A stretch of 64,000 bases of DNA from Homarus americanus (Eukaryota > Arthropoda > Malacostraca > Decapoda > Nephropidae), in the NCBI RefSeq assembly GCF_018991925.1, contig NW_024732415.1, forward strand, positions 4,229,061-4,293,060. Reading direction: 5' to 3'. Under the pieces are notes generated by a model. That model saw nothing but the letters and a program-made list of their open reading frames with translations. It was not told where the DNA came from and searched no databases. Below, piece after piece: positions 1-11,149 of the stretch (positions are counted from its first letter, which is position 1; every line of letters starts with the position of its first letter). Made by a program: the position numbers and the translations under genes.

Positions 1-109
1 GCGGCGTGGAAGGGCTCTAGCGGGGGAGTGGGAAGTGCTACACCCCCCTACCTATCTCACTTCACACCCACCAGCTCCCCGACCCCTATGTGTACCTCCC
101 TACCTCCAG
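1..109 (+). CDS. Prrx: Prrx-like homeobox gene, penultimate coding exon (partial)
   Basis: Frame 1 is open from the window edge to position 109 and encodes a Ser/Thr/Pro/Gly-rich segment (ending ...SSPTPMCTSLPPG), typical of the low-complexity region between the homeodomain and the C-terminal OAR motif of paired-class homeodomain proteins. A canonical donor (G|GTATGT) follows at 110. The exon ends in phase 1 and joins in frame to the exon at 860, giving ...PPG-LGGTYGGG. The 5' part, including the homeodomain, lies outside the window, so identity depends on the next exon. Nuclear DNA-binding transcription factor by family. Confidence 0.65.
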
Positions 110-859
110 GTATGTTCGTTTATACACACAGCTTTGATAAAATAAAGTTGTTTTATCCTTAGAAAAAAAATGTTCTAACACGTTTCCGTCTAACTTAATT
201 TAACATTACCTGATTCTATTTGATCTAACCCAATTTCATATAGCATATCTTATTTAATCTACTGTACTTCATCTATCCACAGTACCCTATTCTAAGTTAA
301 CCCATCACACACACACACACACGAATACATATCAGTGTTGTTAAATCATATCGTCTTATCTGTTCCACAATCTGTAAAAAGGTATTTTTGTATCATCAAA
401 TTTGTATAAAATATATTACAGGGTATACAGTATTTAGTTTCATTTATTAAAACCAATACATTACTTTATCGTTATTCTATGACCCTCGTCAAAGTGAATG
501 AGATAACTATTTCACTTTTTATTCCTGACAACCTAAACCAGACGTAAAGTAATTAAAATAGAGGATCAAACAATCTATGACAGCTCTAGGCATAGAAAAT
601 CTGACAGATTCACTCTTTAACACACTAGGGTCTTTTATAATTTTCTTTCTATCTTCATCATATTCCATAAAAATCATGGAGATGTTACTCAACAACGGGT
701 TAGGGACCTCAGGGGAAATCTTTTATATTTCATAAAGCACCAGTGAAGGGTTTAGGGTATACGATAACTTATTGACCAGGAAGCGATGATACACTTATAA
801 TCAATTCTAGATGATTCTTATTACACGTATAAACACTAATAATCTTCCCTCTCCCACAG

Positions 860-990
860 GACTGGGCGGGACGTACGGCGGAGGTGTAGGTGGGACGGGC
901 CAGATGAGCGCCGGGGCCTACATGGGGTCATCCTTGGCCAGCCTTCGTCTGCGTGCCCACGAGTATTCCCTCCACCAAGGGCAAGTGTGA
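860..990 (+). CDS. Prrx: Prrx-like homeobox gene, last coding exon with OAR motif
   Basis: The acceptor at 858-859 follows a pyrimidine tract (ccctctcccacag). The exon starts in phase 1, matching the previous exon, and runs to a TGA at 988-990. It encodes a Gly-rich stretch followed by GSSLASLRLRAHEYSLHQ and a GQV C-terminus. This matches the OAR (otp-aristaless-rax) tail of paired-class homeodomain proteins. The EYSL...QV ending is most like vertebrate PRRX1/PRRX2, whose C-terminus has LRLKAKEYSL followed by NQV. By family knowledge, OAR is an intramolecular regulatory motif that restrains transactivation. Aristaless/Alx, Drgx or Shox are alternatives, but their tails after the OAR differ. 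Assignment is from memory of the families, not a search. Confidence 0.75.
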
Positions 991-1790
991 GGAGCACCCA
1001 AGTTCCCCAACACACGCCTCACACACCTGCTGCCAATATGCTCACCTAACGTGCACTGGCATGCCTCTTGTTGCCAGAAATTGAGGCCATGTATTGTCCT
1101 CGTGCTACTAATTGCAGGTGTAATGAAAAGTTCCTCTGAGCTCCCTACACCAGAGGGAGAGGTAACAAGAGGAGCCGAGAGGTTTTGTACACCTGCTGAC
1201 AGGCACTCTGCCAGCGAGACATCTGTGATCTTGCTGTCCTCCCTGCAACATCAAAACCAGGGAGGACAGAGTAAATGACTAACCCGTCCTTAACTGCAGC
1301 ACAAGAGAGGGCTGCAGCACCTTCACATATCCTTCAACAGCAGTACAGCACTACGATGGACAAAGTACCACCCTATTTGTCTTTCCCCACTTGCGGAATC
1401 ACCACAGCTTCACTTTTCCCCTTCACTCCAGTAGCATCACCACGGCAACATATAATACCCAAATATAGCCTTACTGTCATCACCAGGAACATTACCACCA
1501 CAGCAACTCCTAGAGGACATACAGATATGGACTACACGCTTCTACAATCTTCTATTCTGAACCTTTCTCGTCCATCCAGTGACATAAGATTTCCTGTTTT
1601 CATAAACCAATTAGAAAATACACCAACAGAACTGGCATCAACAATTGAATACCTTCGTCCTATATCCACCATTTAACAGTCATTGTGCTCGTAATGCTCA
1701 GATTGAAAAGTGAACTTTACCAAAGATATGCTTTGCTCCAAATCGGTAGTCAAGTGTTTAAATAATAAACTTATCAAAAAATGAATTAAG
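991..1790 (+). other. Probable 3' UTR of the Prrx-like gene, with poly(A) signal
   Basis: The sequence after the TGA stays moderately GC-rich until about 1670, then becomes AT-rich. An AATAAA signal lies at 1764-1769. Open frames at 1051-1278 and 1275-1676 resemble no protein I know and are best read as chance ORFs in the UTR. The UTR end is inferred only from the signal. Confidence 0.45.
1764..1769 (+). promoter_or_regulatory. AATAAA polyadenylation signal (candidate, Prrx-like gene)
   Basis: A canonical AATAAA about 775 bp after the stop codon. It is the first clear + strand signal in a plausible UTR. Confidence 0.45.
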
Positions 1791-3313
1791 ACTGAACTAT
1801 TTGTTGTGCCGTGGCTGAAGGACGAAAATACAGGAGGACAAGATACAAGACAGTAAAGGCAGGAAATGCGGACCCTAATGGCAAGTGACGATCCTTGATG
1901 GATGACACCTGGGGTAGGAGGTATGATCCCTTGGGCTGGAAATGATGCATAACACCGAGTGCAAGAGGTTTGATACTAACTACAAGGATGGATGGCGTCA
2001 GGGGTAGAAGATATGATGCTATAGAGCTAGGACATTGGCCTTTGTACAGTAGGCAAGACAGATCCGGTATGTTTGGTCGCTGTTTAACGGCACCGGACAG
2101 CCAAGGTCCAGCAGTGTTAAGCATACCTAAAGACCACATGAATGTGGGCTCCACCTGGGGCACTTTTGTGTAAGTCAAAAGCGTGTGTTTGGAAGGACAT
2201 TTCTCAGTCAGGCAGTGAGTTCCGTTTGTTCGGAAGGTTGAAGGTGCATTTTTCAGAAGCCAGGCAACTGTTCATTGTGCTTGGAAGGCACGCATATGTT
2301 TCCTTGTGCTTGAAAGTCACACAGTATCTCCTATTTGTGTTGGAAGGTGCTGTCCACCAGCAGATCAGTTATTCAGTGAACGCAGCTTGATAGAACAACA
2401 CTGAACCGTTGATGGAGGAAATACACAGACAAACACATTCACTCACAGACGTAAAAAACAATGAGAAGCCTAATTGTGATGGAACTGTCAATGTGTACTT
2501 ATTTGTATATAATAACTAATACTTCTGAGAGACACTGTCTGTGAATGACTGAACAATGTCGTCCTGGTGATGGTGGCGTCAATTAAGTGTATAACAGGAG
2601 CTGTTTGTGTTGACACGTGAAACTGCATTAATGAATTAAAACAGTAACTGGTCATGAAATCTGTAATTGATCAACGGGAATTATCCAAAAAGCCTTTGTG
2701 ATTACCGAAAGACGCTACAATACATGTCACTCTCAAAGGGAGAAAACCTTTTGTTATTATATTTCAATGTGTCAAAATAAGAATCTATGTTAAAAAAAAT
2801 ATTCAGATTTAATGGTCAGATGTTGTTCATTTAGACGTGGACAAATTTCTTATTGGATGTAATTAAAAAAATAATATATTGTGGACCACACTTTCTCTTC
2901 TTTTCTTGTCCTTATTCTTATCAATGTTCAAAGTAATATTTTACTGTGCAAATCTAATCTGTTTGTGGCATCATGACAGACACATAATATATGTTAGGTG
3001 ATATAAGAGTATTCACACAGCCAGTCCACTGACTCTACATACAGTAGTTGTTTACTTATTTCATGATTTCATCTGAGGGAAGAGTTACTTTTTTGACTCG
3101 CCAATTTTATTTTCCACAACTGTCACCATCACGACGACCTCTCTCCCTACCCCCCCCCCCCATCCCAGTGTTACTATCATTATTACCAACATCATCATTA
3201 AAACTCTTAGCACTATTAACGCTGTCACTATCACCATCATAGCCTCCAGTATCATTGTAAACCTCCAGTACCATCATCATAATCCTGTGCATCATTCTCA
3301 TTACCATCATCTT
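1791..3313. other. Intergenic sequence, no recognisable gene
   Basis: AT-rich DNA between the two convergent genes. It contains a weak duplication (a GATGGATG...GTATGAT segment near 1897 repeated with divergence near 1984), GTGCTTGGAAGG-type motifs repeated loosely between 2170 and 2350, and a poly-C run near 3150. Short ORFs here show no family signature. Confidence 0.5.
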
Positions 3314-3615
3314 AAGAAGTATATCAACAAGCTGGAGAAGGTACAGCGACGAGCAACTAAACTCATCCCAAGTTTGTGAAATAAAATATGTTAAGACTGG
3401 CGGCCAAGACACGTTCTCCTTAAACAAGTGAAGACTAAGAGGAGACATGGTTGAAGTGTGGAAAAACCTCAATGGGGATGATAATATAGACACCCAAATA
3501 TATTTTCGGCTTAATACAAACCAAAATACTTAAATCAATGTCTTCTATTTAGTATTTAAGCAGTAATAGGCATTTCAAAACGAAGTTTGATACATTCTGC
3601 AGGACAACATTGTAG
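3314..3615 (+). mobile_element. Decayed CR1/Jockey-like LINE fragment (C-terminal RT region)
   Basis: Translation gives INKLEKVQRRATKLIPSL, then after frame breaks RLRGDMVEVWKNLNGDDN and a FKTKFDTFC-like end before a TAG. The KLEKVQRRATK...L....RRLRGD.(I/V)E.(F/W)K.LNG pattern is the segment just after the RT domain of CR1/Jockey-group non-LTR retrotransposons. In-frame stops (after IPSL and between NK and RLRGD) and a frameshift show it is dead. It is a different family from the LINE at 8-13.6 kb, whose post-RT sequence differs and leads into RNase H. Confidence 0.75.
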
Positions 3616-6069
3616 ACATGGGTAAATTACTATACATACTGTAAGTGCCCACCACTAACCAACTGAAAAACTAACATATAAGAGTATTTTACTAGCCAAC
3701 TGGTGGACTAGCAGAGCTCTGAAACTGATCAAGAGGATGACCGGTGCACTGGGGCACCATACTGGCCAACAAGCGAAAACACTCAATATTCTGTACTATA
3801 AAAGCTAAATTTTCCTCACCTTTATTACGTGATCCTCTGGGTAAGACGATGGTTCCTTGGCAGAGACGACAATTTTACCTTACTTGTCCTCTTGAGTACT
3901 TGACACTGCATAACACCATGCCAGTTGCTAGTCTCACAACACAACTGGAAAATATGACAATAAATTGCATATCCACCCCACAAAAGTGACTTCGAGATGG
4001 GAAATTAAGAAAACAGGATAGCTCTCAATAAAGTTTTTCCTTTACTTAAACAAATACAGTAAATGGATAATGTGTAAATTGTGTGTCAATTTGTTTGTGT
4101 GTGTGTCCCTGTCATTTTACTAGCCAAGGGTGTATGCCTTATGATCAGATAGCAATTACACACTTGAGACTCCGTTCTTTAGCCCGTGTTCTTCTGTCCC
4201 CAGTCATCCAAACTGTTAACCACAAATGCATCGACAGCAGTAACTCAAGTTCTGTAAAACGTTTATTGTTTTGTTTCACTTATTGCAGTGACTTTTCATT
4301 CTTTGATGTAAAGTATTCCATGAAACTCAACAGAGGTAATTATTATACTTACTACACTCACCTTCAGGATACAGAGTGAGGAGCTATACATGGCTGGTAC
4401 ATTCAAGCAACATCTATATAGTGTACGGTAGCTGCACAGTGAAATGTGCCTTTTGTCCCAATTGACCCCCAACCTGACTGAGACCCAAGACAATTGGACC
4501 AAAAAGTTCATGGTTGATTGGGGCCTCATAAGAATTGAATACATATCTTTCTAACTATCTACTATATCCTGAAGACCGCTTAACCCATCACCAGTGGGAC
4601 AAGGTTCATAAGTTACCCCTTAGAGTGGAAAGAGAATGTTTCACACCGGCTGTCTCTCTAATAAGGTATAACTTGAGAAAATCTGTGTTTTTGTGTCATC
4701 TTGGTAAAACTTATAGATAGATAACTACATATTCAATAAAATCGTCATAAAAGTTTACTATGGTTTCGCACGTACATAAACAGTGCAGGTATGTAAACAA
4801 TGGCAAACACCGAGTCCAATCAAACGAGGTGTTCAAACATACTTGTGACAAACACAATTCTGCCTCATAACACCAATCACACGTGTGCCTCCTAATATCA
4901 AACACACAACTGCCTCATAGTATCAAACACATATGTGCTTCATAATATCAAACACACCTGTAATTTATGCTATCAGCCACGGAAGCGCGTCATAGTATCA
5001 GGAGAAAGACACGATAGAACACATTACAAGAAGGTAAATGAGTGGTTGAAGATGCCACGTTTGACTATAGAACCCTAAATACTGTACAGTACGTGTTATA
5101 AAGACGAAGAGGTGGTTATAGAGGTGTAAAGCCTTGTCTAGTACAAACCTTAATGACCTGAGTACATTGGCTTAACACACAATGACTGAACTCAGATAAA
5201 ATATAACCAGATATATAATTAGAGACAAATAGAAATCGAATTTGTTATAAGATAGATGCACCTTTTCCAGTTTGTATTAATTTCCTTTAATAAAGGTATT
5301 TCCAGTACCAATGATTAGTTATCAATATCCATTCAAGAAGCTTCAGCTGTTAGCGTATCATGGACTAAAGGGGGGGGGAGGGGGAGGGGGGAGTCCGCAT
5401 TACGAAAAACTAAGAGGCCTAAAGTCACACTTACAACAGTAAAGTTTTTTCCAGTGCTTATGTTTATACTGTAGAGGTCTAAAAATTAATGAATTCGTTA
5501 TAATAATTTTTGAAGATTATATGAATAACTGTTCTTAAATTTGGGGAGTTGTATCATAATTGTATTTAAATAATTGGGAGTGCATTGTAAAATATGATTA
5601 ATTTTAAGGTGAACTAAGAATAGCAGGTTTGTTTTCCTGTGACGTCGTGCCTGGCTCACCAAAGAGTTGATGCTTCCTTCAAATACCTGTAGTTCGTGTT
5701 GGTGGTCTCCTGTAGCTTGTGTTTATTTATTATTAAATATTGAAATAACAATTGACTAATGATTTCCTTTTAGTATGAAAAATTGAATTTATATTAGGCT
5801 TGCACCTTCATGGTATAACGCAGAAAACTCATTTTCAACTGCCAGAGAACTGAACTTGTAAGTAAGCCCCAGCGGGAAATCGAAGATAGTGTCTACATTA
5901 ATTCAATCCTGAAAATATTGAAATAACCACGTCATTTCAACGCCAAGTGCATCCTCTGGAACTTTTCATTTGCTTTACATATTTCCAGAACTTTTCTCTT
6001 ACTAGACAGGACAACAAAGTGATAATTCCCTTTAACAAGGACAACACTAATAAGAAATTTCGAAAAACA
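3616..6069. other. Intergenic sequence between the LINE fragment and the ENPP 3' end
   Basis: AT-rich and without convincing coding sequence. It contains a loose array of about 30-bp units with a ATCAAACACA core (about 4857-4965) and a G-run at 5370-5392. Stop codons are dense in all frames. Confidence 0.5.
4857..4965. repeat. Short degenerate tandem repeat, about 30-bp unit
   Basis: Three to four copies of a unit like GCCTCATAATATCAAACACA separated by variable linkers (clear copies near 4886, 4911 and 4938). Confidence 0.5.
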
Positions 6070-6594
6070 TTTATTAATGTATAAATTACACATCACACAT
6101 TCCAAGACCTATATTTAGATTCAGTCTCATAAAAGATCCGAAAATCTTAAACATATAATACCGTATAACTGTATACTAACTACATGGTAATCTAACTACA
6201 AAGTGCATCTATCTACAAATAACTTTTATTTACAGTGATATCTACCCTACACAAAGTCTTATCTACAGTAACACACGAGTCTCTAACCTTAAGTGTCCAT
6301 TCGTCAACCAGGCTCTGATTTTGCTGAAACCTTTTCCTCAGCCATCGATACCTTTTGAAACTACTCCACTGACTACTTTTGGAGCCTGCTTCACCCATCA
6401 CGACGTGATCCATTTGAAACTGTTTCAATACATACATTATCATCTCTTTGAAACTGCTCCACTTAAAACAATACCAATCAGATAATGGTCTTTTAAAGCT
6501 GGTTCTCTTTTTAGTTTCCTCGCAGTATGATGCCTTCAAAGTTAAGTTACGACTGAGAATCAATTTCCTTGAAGATGGATCACAAAAGTAACAT
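6070..6594 (-). other. Probable 3' UTR of the ENPP gene
   Basis: Follows the TAG at 6595-6597 on the - strand. Two AATAAA signals on that strand lie at 6225-6230 and 6070-6075. A 116-codon frame here (6213-6563) has no family signature and probably reflects a weak internal repeat (TTTGAAACTGYTCCACT-like motifs), so it is treated as UTR. The transcript end is inferred. Confidence 0.45.
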
Positions 6595-6786
6595 CTACTT
6601 GGTGAGGCCGAAGACGTCTGAACGGATTCTGTTGAGCCAGGACTCGCGGCCCCATATGTTGGAGTGGACCCTCAACCGCAGTCTCACTTGATGTTCGTAG
6701 TACAGGTGCGGGTAAAACTTAATACCAGTTATCTTCTCCACATCCTGAACGGTGGCACTGAATTCCCGGGCAAATTGCTCAGCGTT
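6595..6786 (-). CDS. Enpp: ENPP exon N: last coding exon
   Basis: Phase 0 in, ending at TAG 6595-6597. NAEQFAREFSATVQDVEKIT then GIKFYPHLYYEHQVRLRLRV and a 21-residue tail ending GLTK. A-(R/T)-V-x-DVE-x-(L/I)-TG-(L/I)-x-F-(Y/F) is the conserved ENPP C-terminal helix. The domain is therefore complete with no C-terminal anchor: there is no hydrophobic segment. Acceptor TTTTCAACAG. Confidence 0.95.
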   Translation of the reverse strand, partial: NAEQFAREFSATVQDVEKITGIKFYPHLYYEHQVRLRLRVHSNIWGRESWLNRIRSDVFGLTK

Positions 6787-7294
6787 CTGTTGAAAATGTG
6801 GAATTAGAAAACGATAAAAAGATTTCAGGTTTGATTTATTTTCTTGCAAACTTTATCCATTCCCTTATACCTGTCGAGTGGCCAGCATCAAGAGTAAGAC
6901 AGTCTCCCACATTTAGTCATTCTAGCTCCTGCAACAGATGTGTTGTGGTGTTCCTCTTCCATAACAAAAACCCAATATTTCCATAACTACTTGCCTCCCA
7001 GATAATTATGAACATTACACCATGGGTGAATTTATAGTCGTAAATCTGTAGCAGTATACAATATGTCACGTGGGAGCTGATCACTTAAGTTTAATGAACC
7101 TTTGCACAACAGTCCATGAAAAACTAATCCAGAAAACAGTAACGGAACGTACCATCTAACAGAAAATCTTACAACATACAAATTTTATTCTAGGTGTACA
7201 TCAAATTTAATGAACTACTTTATGTGCAAGAAATCTGGGAAATTTAATACAAAAATTTTTGGCAGGTGATCGACATTATACAGCATAGACTTAC

Positions 7295-7445
7295 CAAACA
7301 GTTGGAGACGGTGAGAGTCTGAGGGTAGACGAAGGCCAGGGAGTCGAGATAGTTGTGAGGGCACTTAGCGAGGTTGTCCACCCATACCATACAACGAGTC
7401 ACCACCAGGAACATATGGGTGGGCACCACCAGATCCCCGCCTTGG
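7295..7445 (-). CDS. Enpp: ENPP exon M: nuclease-like domain (VPTHMFLVVTRC)
   Basis: Phase 2 in, phase 0 out. QGGDLVVPTHMFLVVTRC, then CPHNYLDSLAFVYPQT and SNCL. It matches the (I/V)-PTH-(Y/F/M)-F-x-V-(L/V)-T-x-C...C...LD-x-LAF-(I/V)-x-P pattern of ENPP nuclease-like domains. Acceptor GTGTAATAG, donor TTG|GTAAGT. Confidence 0.95.
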
Positions 7446-7749
7446 CTATTACACACACACGGAGAGAAACATAAAAAAATCTAGTTAAAGGATAACATCA
7501 GTAAAAACATTTCAAAAGTGACACTTAAATGTTTCAATTACGATATTAATAATGTATTTTTAGGCATCTTTGATTTTCATACACATGCTACAGTACTGTA
7601 CATATATTTTACGTCTAACTTGTATGCAAGTCACTTAGTCGCTATAATGTCCTTCAGAAGGATCACTATCATGTAGCTTTCTTAATTCATCACAATGTAA
7701 AAAAACAAAAAATAGAGTAAACTGTACAACTACATCATAATTTTCTTAC

Positions 7750-7954
7750 CTGATTATATGAAGGTCATCAACGAAGGTGTCTGCATCATAGTCGAACACA
7801 GGTCCAGTAACCACGTTGATGATGCCATACCTGTATTTCCATTTCTTGACAAAATCAATGAGCTGCTTCCACCGCTGTGTCAAGAAGTGGGTGAAGGGGG
7901 CAGAGTTGGACATGAGGTAAGGCAGCTGACCACACTCATCTCTACCGGTGAACT
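7750..7954 (-). CDS. Enpp: ENPP exon L: nuclease-like domain with calcium-loop relative
   Basis: Phase 1 in, phase 2 out. Joins as FPP-EFTGRDECGQLPYLMS, then FLTQRWKQLIDFVKKWKYRY, then INVVTGPVFDYDADTFVDD. NV-(V/I)-(S/T)-GP-(V/I)-FDY matches the family, and the D-x-D-x-D spacing is retained from the EF-hand-like calcium site. Acceptor CTCGCTCCAG, donor CAG|GTAAGA. The LINE's 3' tail ends only about 82 bp upstream of this acceptor. Confidence 0.94.
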
Positions 7955-8088
7955 CTGGAGCGAGGAACATTAACATTATCGCTCTGACATAACTACTATG
8001 TCCCGGTACAGTATATATAACTACAAATATAACAAGTTCAATTCAATTTCAATTTCAATTGTTTATTCCTTGATAGAGGAAGCGGGAT

Positions 8089-8106
8089 CCTAGTGCTGTC
8101 ACTAGG
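8089..8106 (-). other. Perfect hairpin in the LINE 3' UTR
   Basis: CCTAGTG, a CTGT loop, then CACTAGG: a 7-bp perfect stem with a 4-nt loop. The same hairpin is present unchanged in the truncated copy at 57957-57974, about 45-50 bp from the 3' end in both. Position and conservation suggest an RT-recognition stem-loop, as known for several LINE 3' ends; the function is inferred. Confidence 0.6.
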
Positions 8107-8190
8107 TATCCCTGTACAATGACACCAGAAGCATCTGGCAAGTGTGACAAGTATATACAGTATAAATATTATAAAGGGGCTTACTAAAGC

Positions 8191-9060
8191 CTAAGGAAGG
8201 AAGGATATTCCTTTAACACAATCAATATTATTTACAAAATATCTGGCCAGTATGGGGAGGATCATCGTGTCTCCGTCAGGGGGTCGTGGAGTGGTGGACC
8301 AGCAGGCGTCACGGAAGCGTTGTGTGTGGGGACATCTTAGGAGGTAGTGGATAAGGGTGCGGCTGTCGGGTCTTCTGCATAATGCACAAGAGCGTTGCTC
8401 AGGGGATGCGGGGATACCAATCTCCCAAGCAAACTCATACCCAATGATGATACGGGCAGCAATCACGTCCCCTTTCCGCGACCCTTTCCCGTAGACATAC
8501 GAGAGGTCAGGAAGTTTACGGAGGACATCGTACCAGGTGGGCGGGGAGTCCAGGGGGATGGCTGCTTCCCGAGCTTCTCTCTGTTTGCGGAGAAATTTGG
8601 GTCCTAATCTGAAAGAGTGCTCGAGGAACAACGTAGTCAGGTGTGGCCTTGTTGCAGCCAGTCTTGGCAAGGCCATCTGCTGCCTCATTCCCCAAGATAC
8701 AGACATGACTGGGTATCCATAGGAATGTCACGGGACGGCCTGCATCCTGAAGTGTGGATGTTAACCCTCGTATTCGGAGGATGAGGTCCTTATTTTCCCC
8801 TGATCCAAATGCGATCCCGTCGAGAGCAGACCTGGAATCGCAGCAGACAAGCAAGGGGCAGAAACCATCAGCTTCTTCCTCAGCGAGAAGGGCAGCAAGG
8901 AGGGCTATTAGTTCAGCCTGAGTGGAGGATGCCCCCGTCAGAAACTCTGAGACAGTTTGATAGGCTCAGGGGCATCAGGACGGAAGATGTAGACACCAGC
9001 CCCGGCCCTACCTGTAGCGGGGTCAACAGAACCATCAGTGTAGAGGACGACCCTACCTGG
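8191..9060 (-). pseudogene. LINE ORF2 segment: RNase H domain and C-terminal CCHC finger (frameshifted)
   Basis: RVVLYTDGSVDPATG (TDGS at 9028-9039) opens the RNase H domain. After a frame break come VCCDSRSALDGIAFGSG and WIPSHVCILGNEAADGLAK, both RNase H landmarks. In many relatives the residue after SHV is Gly (SHVGI), here Cys. Another break precedes ATRPHLTTLFLEHSF... and a terminal finger CALCRRPDSRTLIHYLLRC (nt 8332-8388). Stop TAG at 8191-8193. The RNase H domain supports the I/R1-type clade call. Confidence 0.9.
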
Positions 9061-9299
9061 GGACCAGTGAACGATCCTGGAGAGGTGGTATTTGCAGAGA
9101 ATAACAGGGTTCACCTGGGATTTCGGGAGCGGTCCACCGAGGGCAATCACTTCAGGTTGAAAATCCAGCCAGGGAGAAGGAGACGAACCAACAGCAGGGG
9201 TGACAACAATATCAGGCAGGAGGTCGTGTTCCTGAAGGACTCGGATGAGTGACCCTCGCCACTGTCTTCTAGATGGAGGTCGGTCTCGGACAGCAAGAG

Positions 9300-10561
9300 T
9301 CAAGTTGGTTTGGACATAGTTGCCCCGAGGATCCCGTAGAATGGAAACGGCAGTTTTTAGGTAAAACTCCTGGACACGATCCTGTAAGGGGGGAAAGACC
9401 AAGTTCGGTATATAGAGAAGTAGAGCGTGTCCACTGAGGAGCCCCAAGGATGATACGAGCAGCTTTCCTCTGGATAACTTCGAGACGGTTGACAGCAGTC
9501 CGACTTATGTTGACGAGGGCAGGGGCGACGTAGTCGACACAGGAACGGACAAAGGACTTGTACATGGTGAGAAGTACAGAGATGGTGGCACCAAGGGAAC
9601 CCCTGCACATGGTAGAGAGGGGAGCGAGACGCCGAAAGCATATGTCTCGAAGATAGCGGACTTCAGGGATCTGACAACGTGTGCGAGTTACATACACACC
9701 CTGGTATTTTGTCTCATTAACCCAGTCCAAGGGCGTTCCTGATAAGAGAAGGGGTGGAGGTACAACACGACCGTGCCACATGGCTTTTGTTTTCGCAGTT
9801 GAAAGAAGGAAACCAAGTGAATCACACTCTCTGGAGACCAGATCAAGGGCTTCCTGCGTGCTGAGGTAGTCAGGGGCTTGGAGGAGGACATCGTCGGCAT
9901 ATCCTGAGTGGACAACTTCTGTCGGCCACGGGAGAGATGCAATGGAGTGCATCAGAGCGTTAAACAAGGTGGGACTCAGGACTCCACCTTGAGGGGTGCC
10001 GAGGTTCATTTCTTGAACAGGAGACAGAGCCTTCAACGCGAACCCGGGCCTGACGTCCAGTGAGGTAAGAGGCGATCCATTGTAGAAGTCTCCCTTTAAC
10101 CCCTAACCGCGCAAGTTCAGCTAAAATGAGGGCAGGCCGAGCCGTATCAAAGACTCCCCTGGATATCAAGGAAGACGGAGATGCGGGCAGTCTGATTGCA
10201 ATAAAAGGAAGCAATGGAGTGTGCTGTGATGTTCAATGAAACCATTGAGGGAGTTGTGGAAGCCGCCTATGGTGTGAAGGAGGCGACGATGGAGTATCCT
10301 CTCCATCATCTTGCAAACACAGGAGGTAAGACTAATGGGTCGATATTTCCCAGGACCTCCCGGCTTAGGGATGGGGATAATAGTGGCATTTTTCCAGTTA
10401 GACGGGAGAACCCCATGTTCATAAGACATATTGTAGATAGCAAGCAAGGGGTCGTTAGGAATATTAGTACAGGCGTTGAGGACGGAGTAGGTTATCTGAT
10501 CATCCCCAGGAGAGGTGTCTTTTCTAGAGCGACGAGCACTGTCAAGCTCGAACTGTGTGAT
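9300..10561 (-). pseudogene. LINE ORF2 segment: reverse transcriptase (frameshifted)
   Basis: Begins about ITQFELDSARRSRKDTSPG, then NWKNATIIPIPKPGGPGKYR and PISLTSCVCKMMERIL (RT motifs 1-2). It is broken near 10210, resuming with ALILAELARLGVKGRLLQW in another frame, broken again near 10030, then GTPQGGVLSPTLFN and the catalytic box YADD at 9890-9901. The catalytic tetrad is intact although the frame is not. A post-RT segment (MYKSFVRSCVDYVAPAL, RLEVIQRKAARIILGAP) follows. Confidence 0.92.
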
Positions 10562-11149
10562 GGGATGATCAGTGGGGGCAGGGGAGGTAAGAGCAGCACG
10601 AACAACAGGCTCAGACGCATCGATGCGAGCCTGCACTGCCTCCTGCATTGGATCTGGAAGTGCCTCAGGGGAGGAAGCTCGTGCCCAGTCCTCCATTAAA
10701 GAGCAGGCAAGGGAGGCGGGGTTAGGGTGGGGAGGAGGCCTCCGTCGAGTACCCCGTATAGCATTAATCAGATTCCATACATAAGAGGGTGACGACTGGA
10801 ACGATAGAGACCCCGTGAAGGATAGCCAGTCCGCCTCACGTATCCGACGGCGCTCCTGAGTTGCAAAGGAGCACCAATTTTTGAAGTCTTCCCAGTCCTC
10901 TGGAGACCGAGACCTCCGTATGGCAGAGTGGAGATCACGGGTTACCTGCCGGAGATGTCTCATGGCAGGGATACGATACCAGTAGTTGGTGGCACTTCTG
11001 GGGTGACGGGGAGGGCGTGGAGGGGTAGCGCGATTGACAGAGTCATACACGGCATCAACAAAATCAGCGCTGTAAGAGTCAAGGGACTGGGGGACAACAT
11101 AGGAATCCGCCCAGGTAGAAAGGTATTGGGTAAAGGAAGGAACAGCATC

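Noticed and set aside
1051..1676. Two consecutive + strand ORFs (75 and 133 codons) after the Prrx-like stop
   Set aside because: No recognisable family, low-complexity Thr/Ser composition, and position in a probable 3' UTR; best taken as chance.
6213..6563. 116-codon minus ORF after ENPP
   Set aside because: Repeated SFK/WSSFK pattern comes from an internal nucleotide repeat; no splice link to ENPP and it follows the ENPP stop.
8809..9252. Plus-strand ORFs across 8.4-13.4 kb
   Set aside because: Antisense shadows of the minus-strand LINE ORFs.
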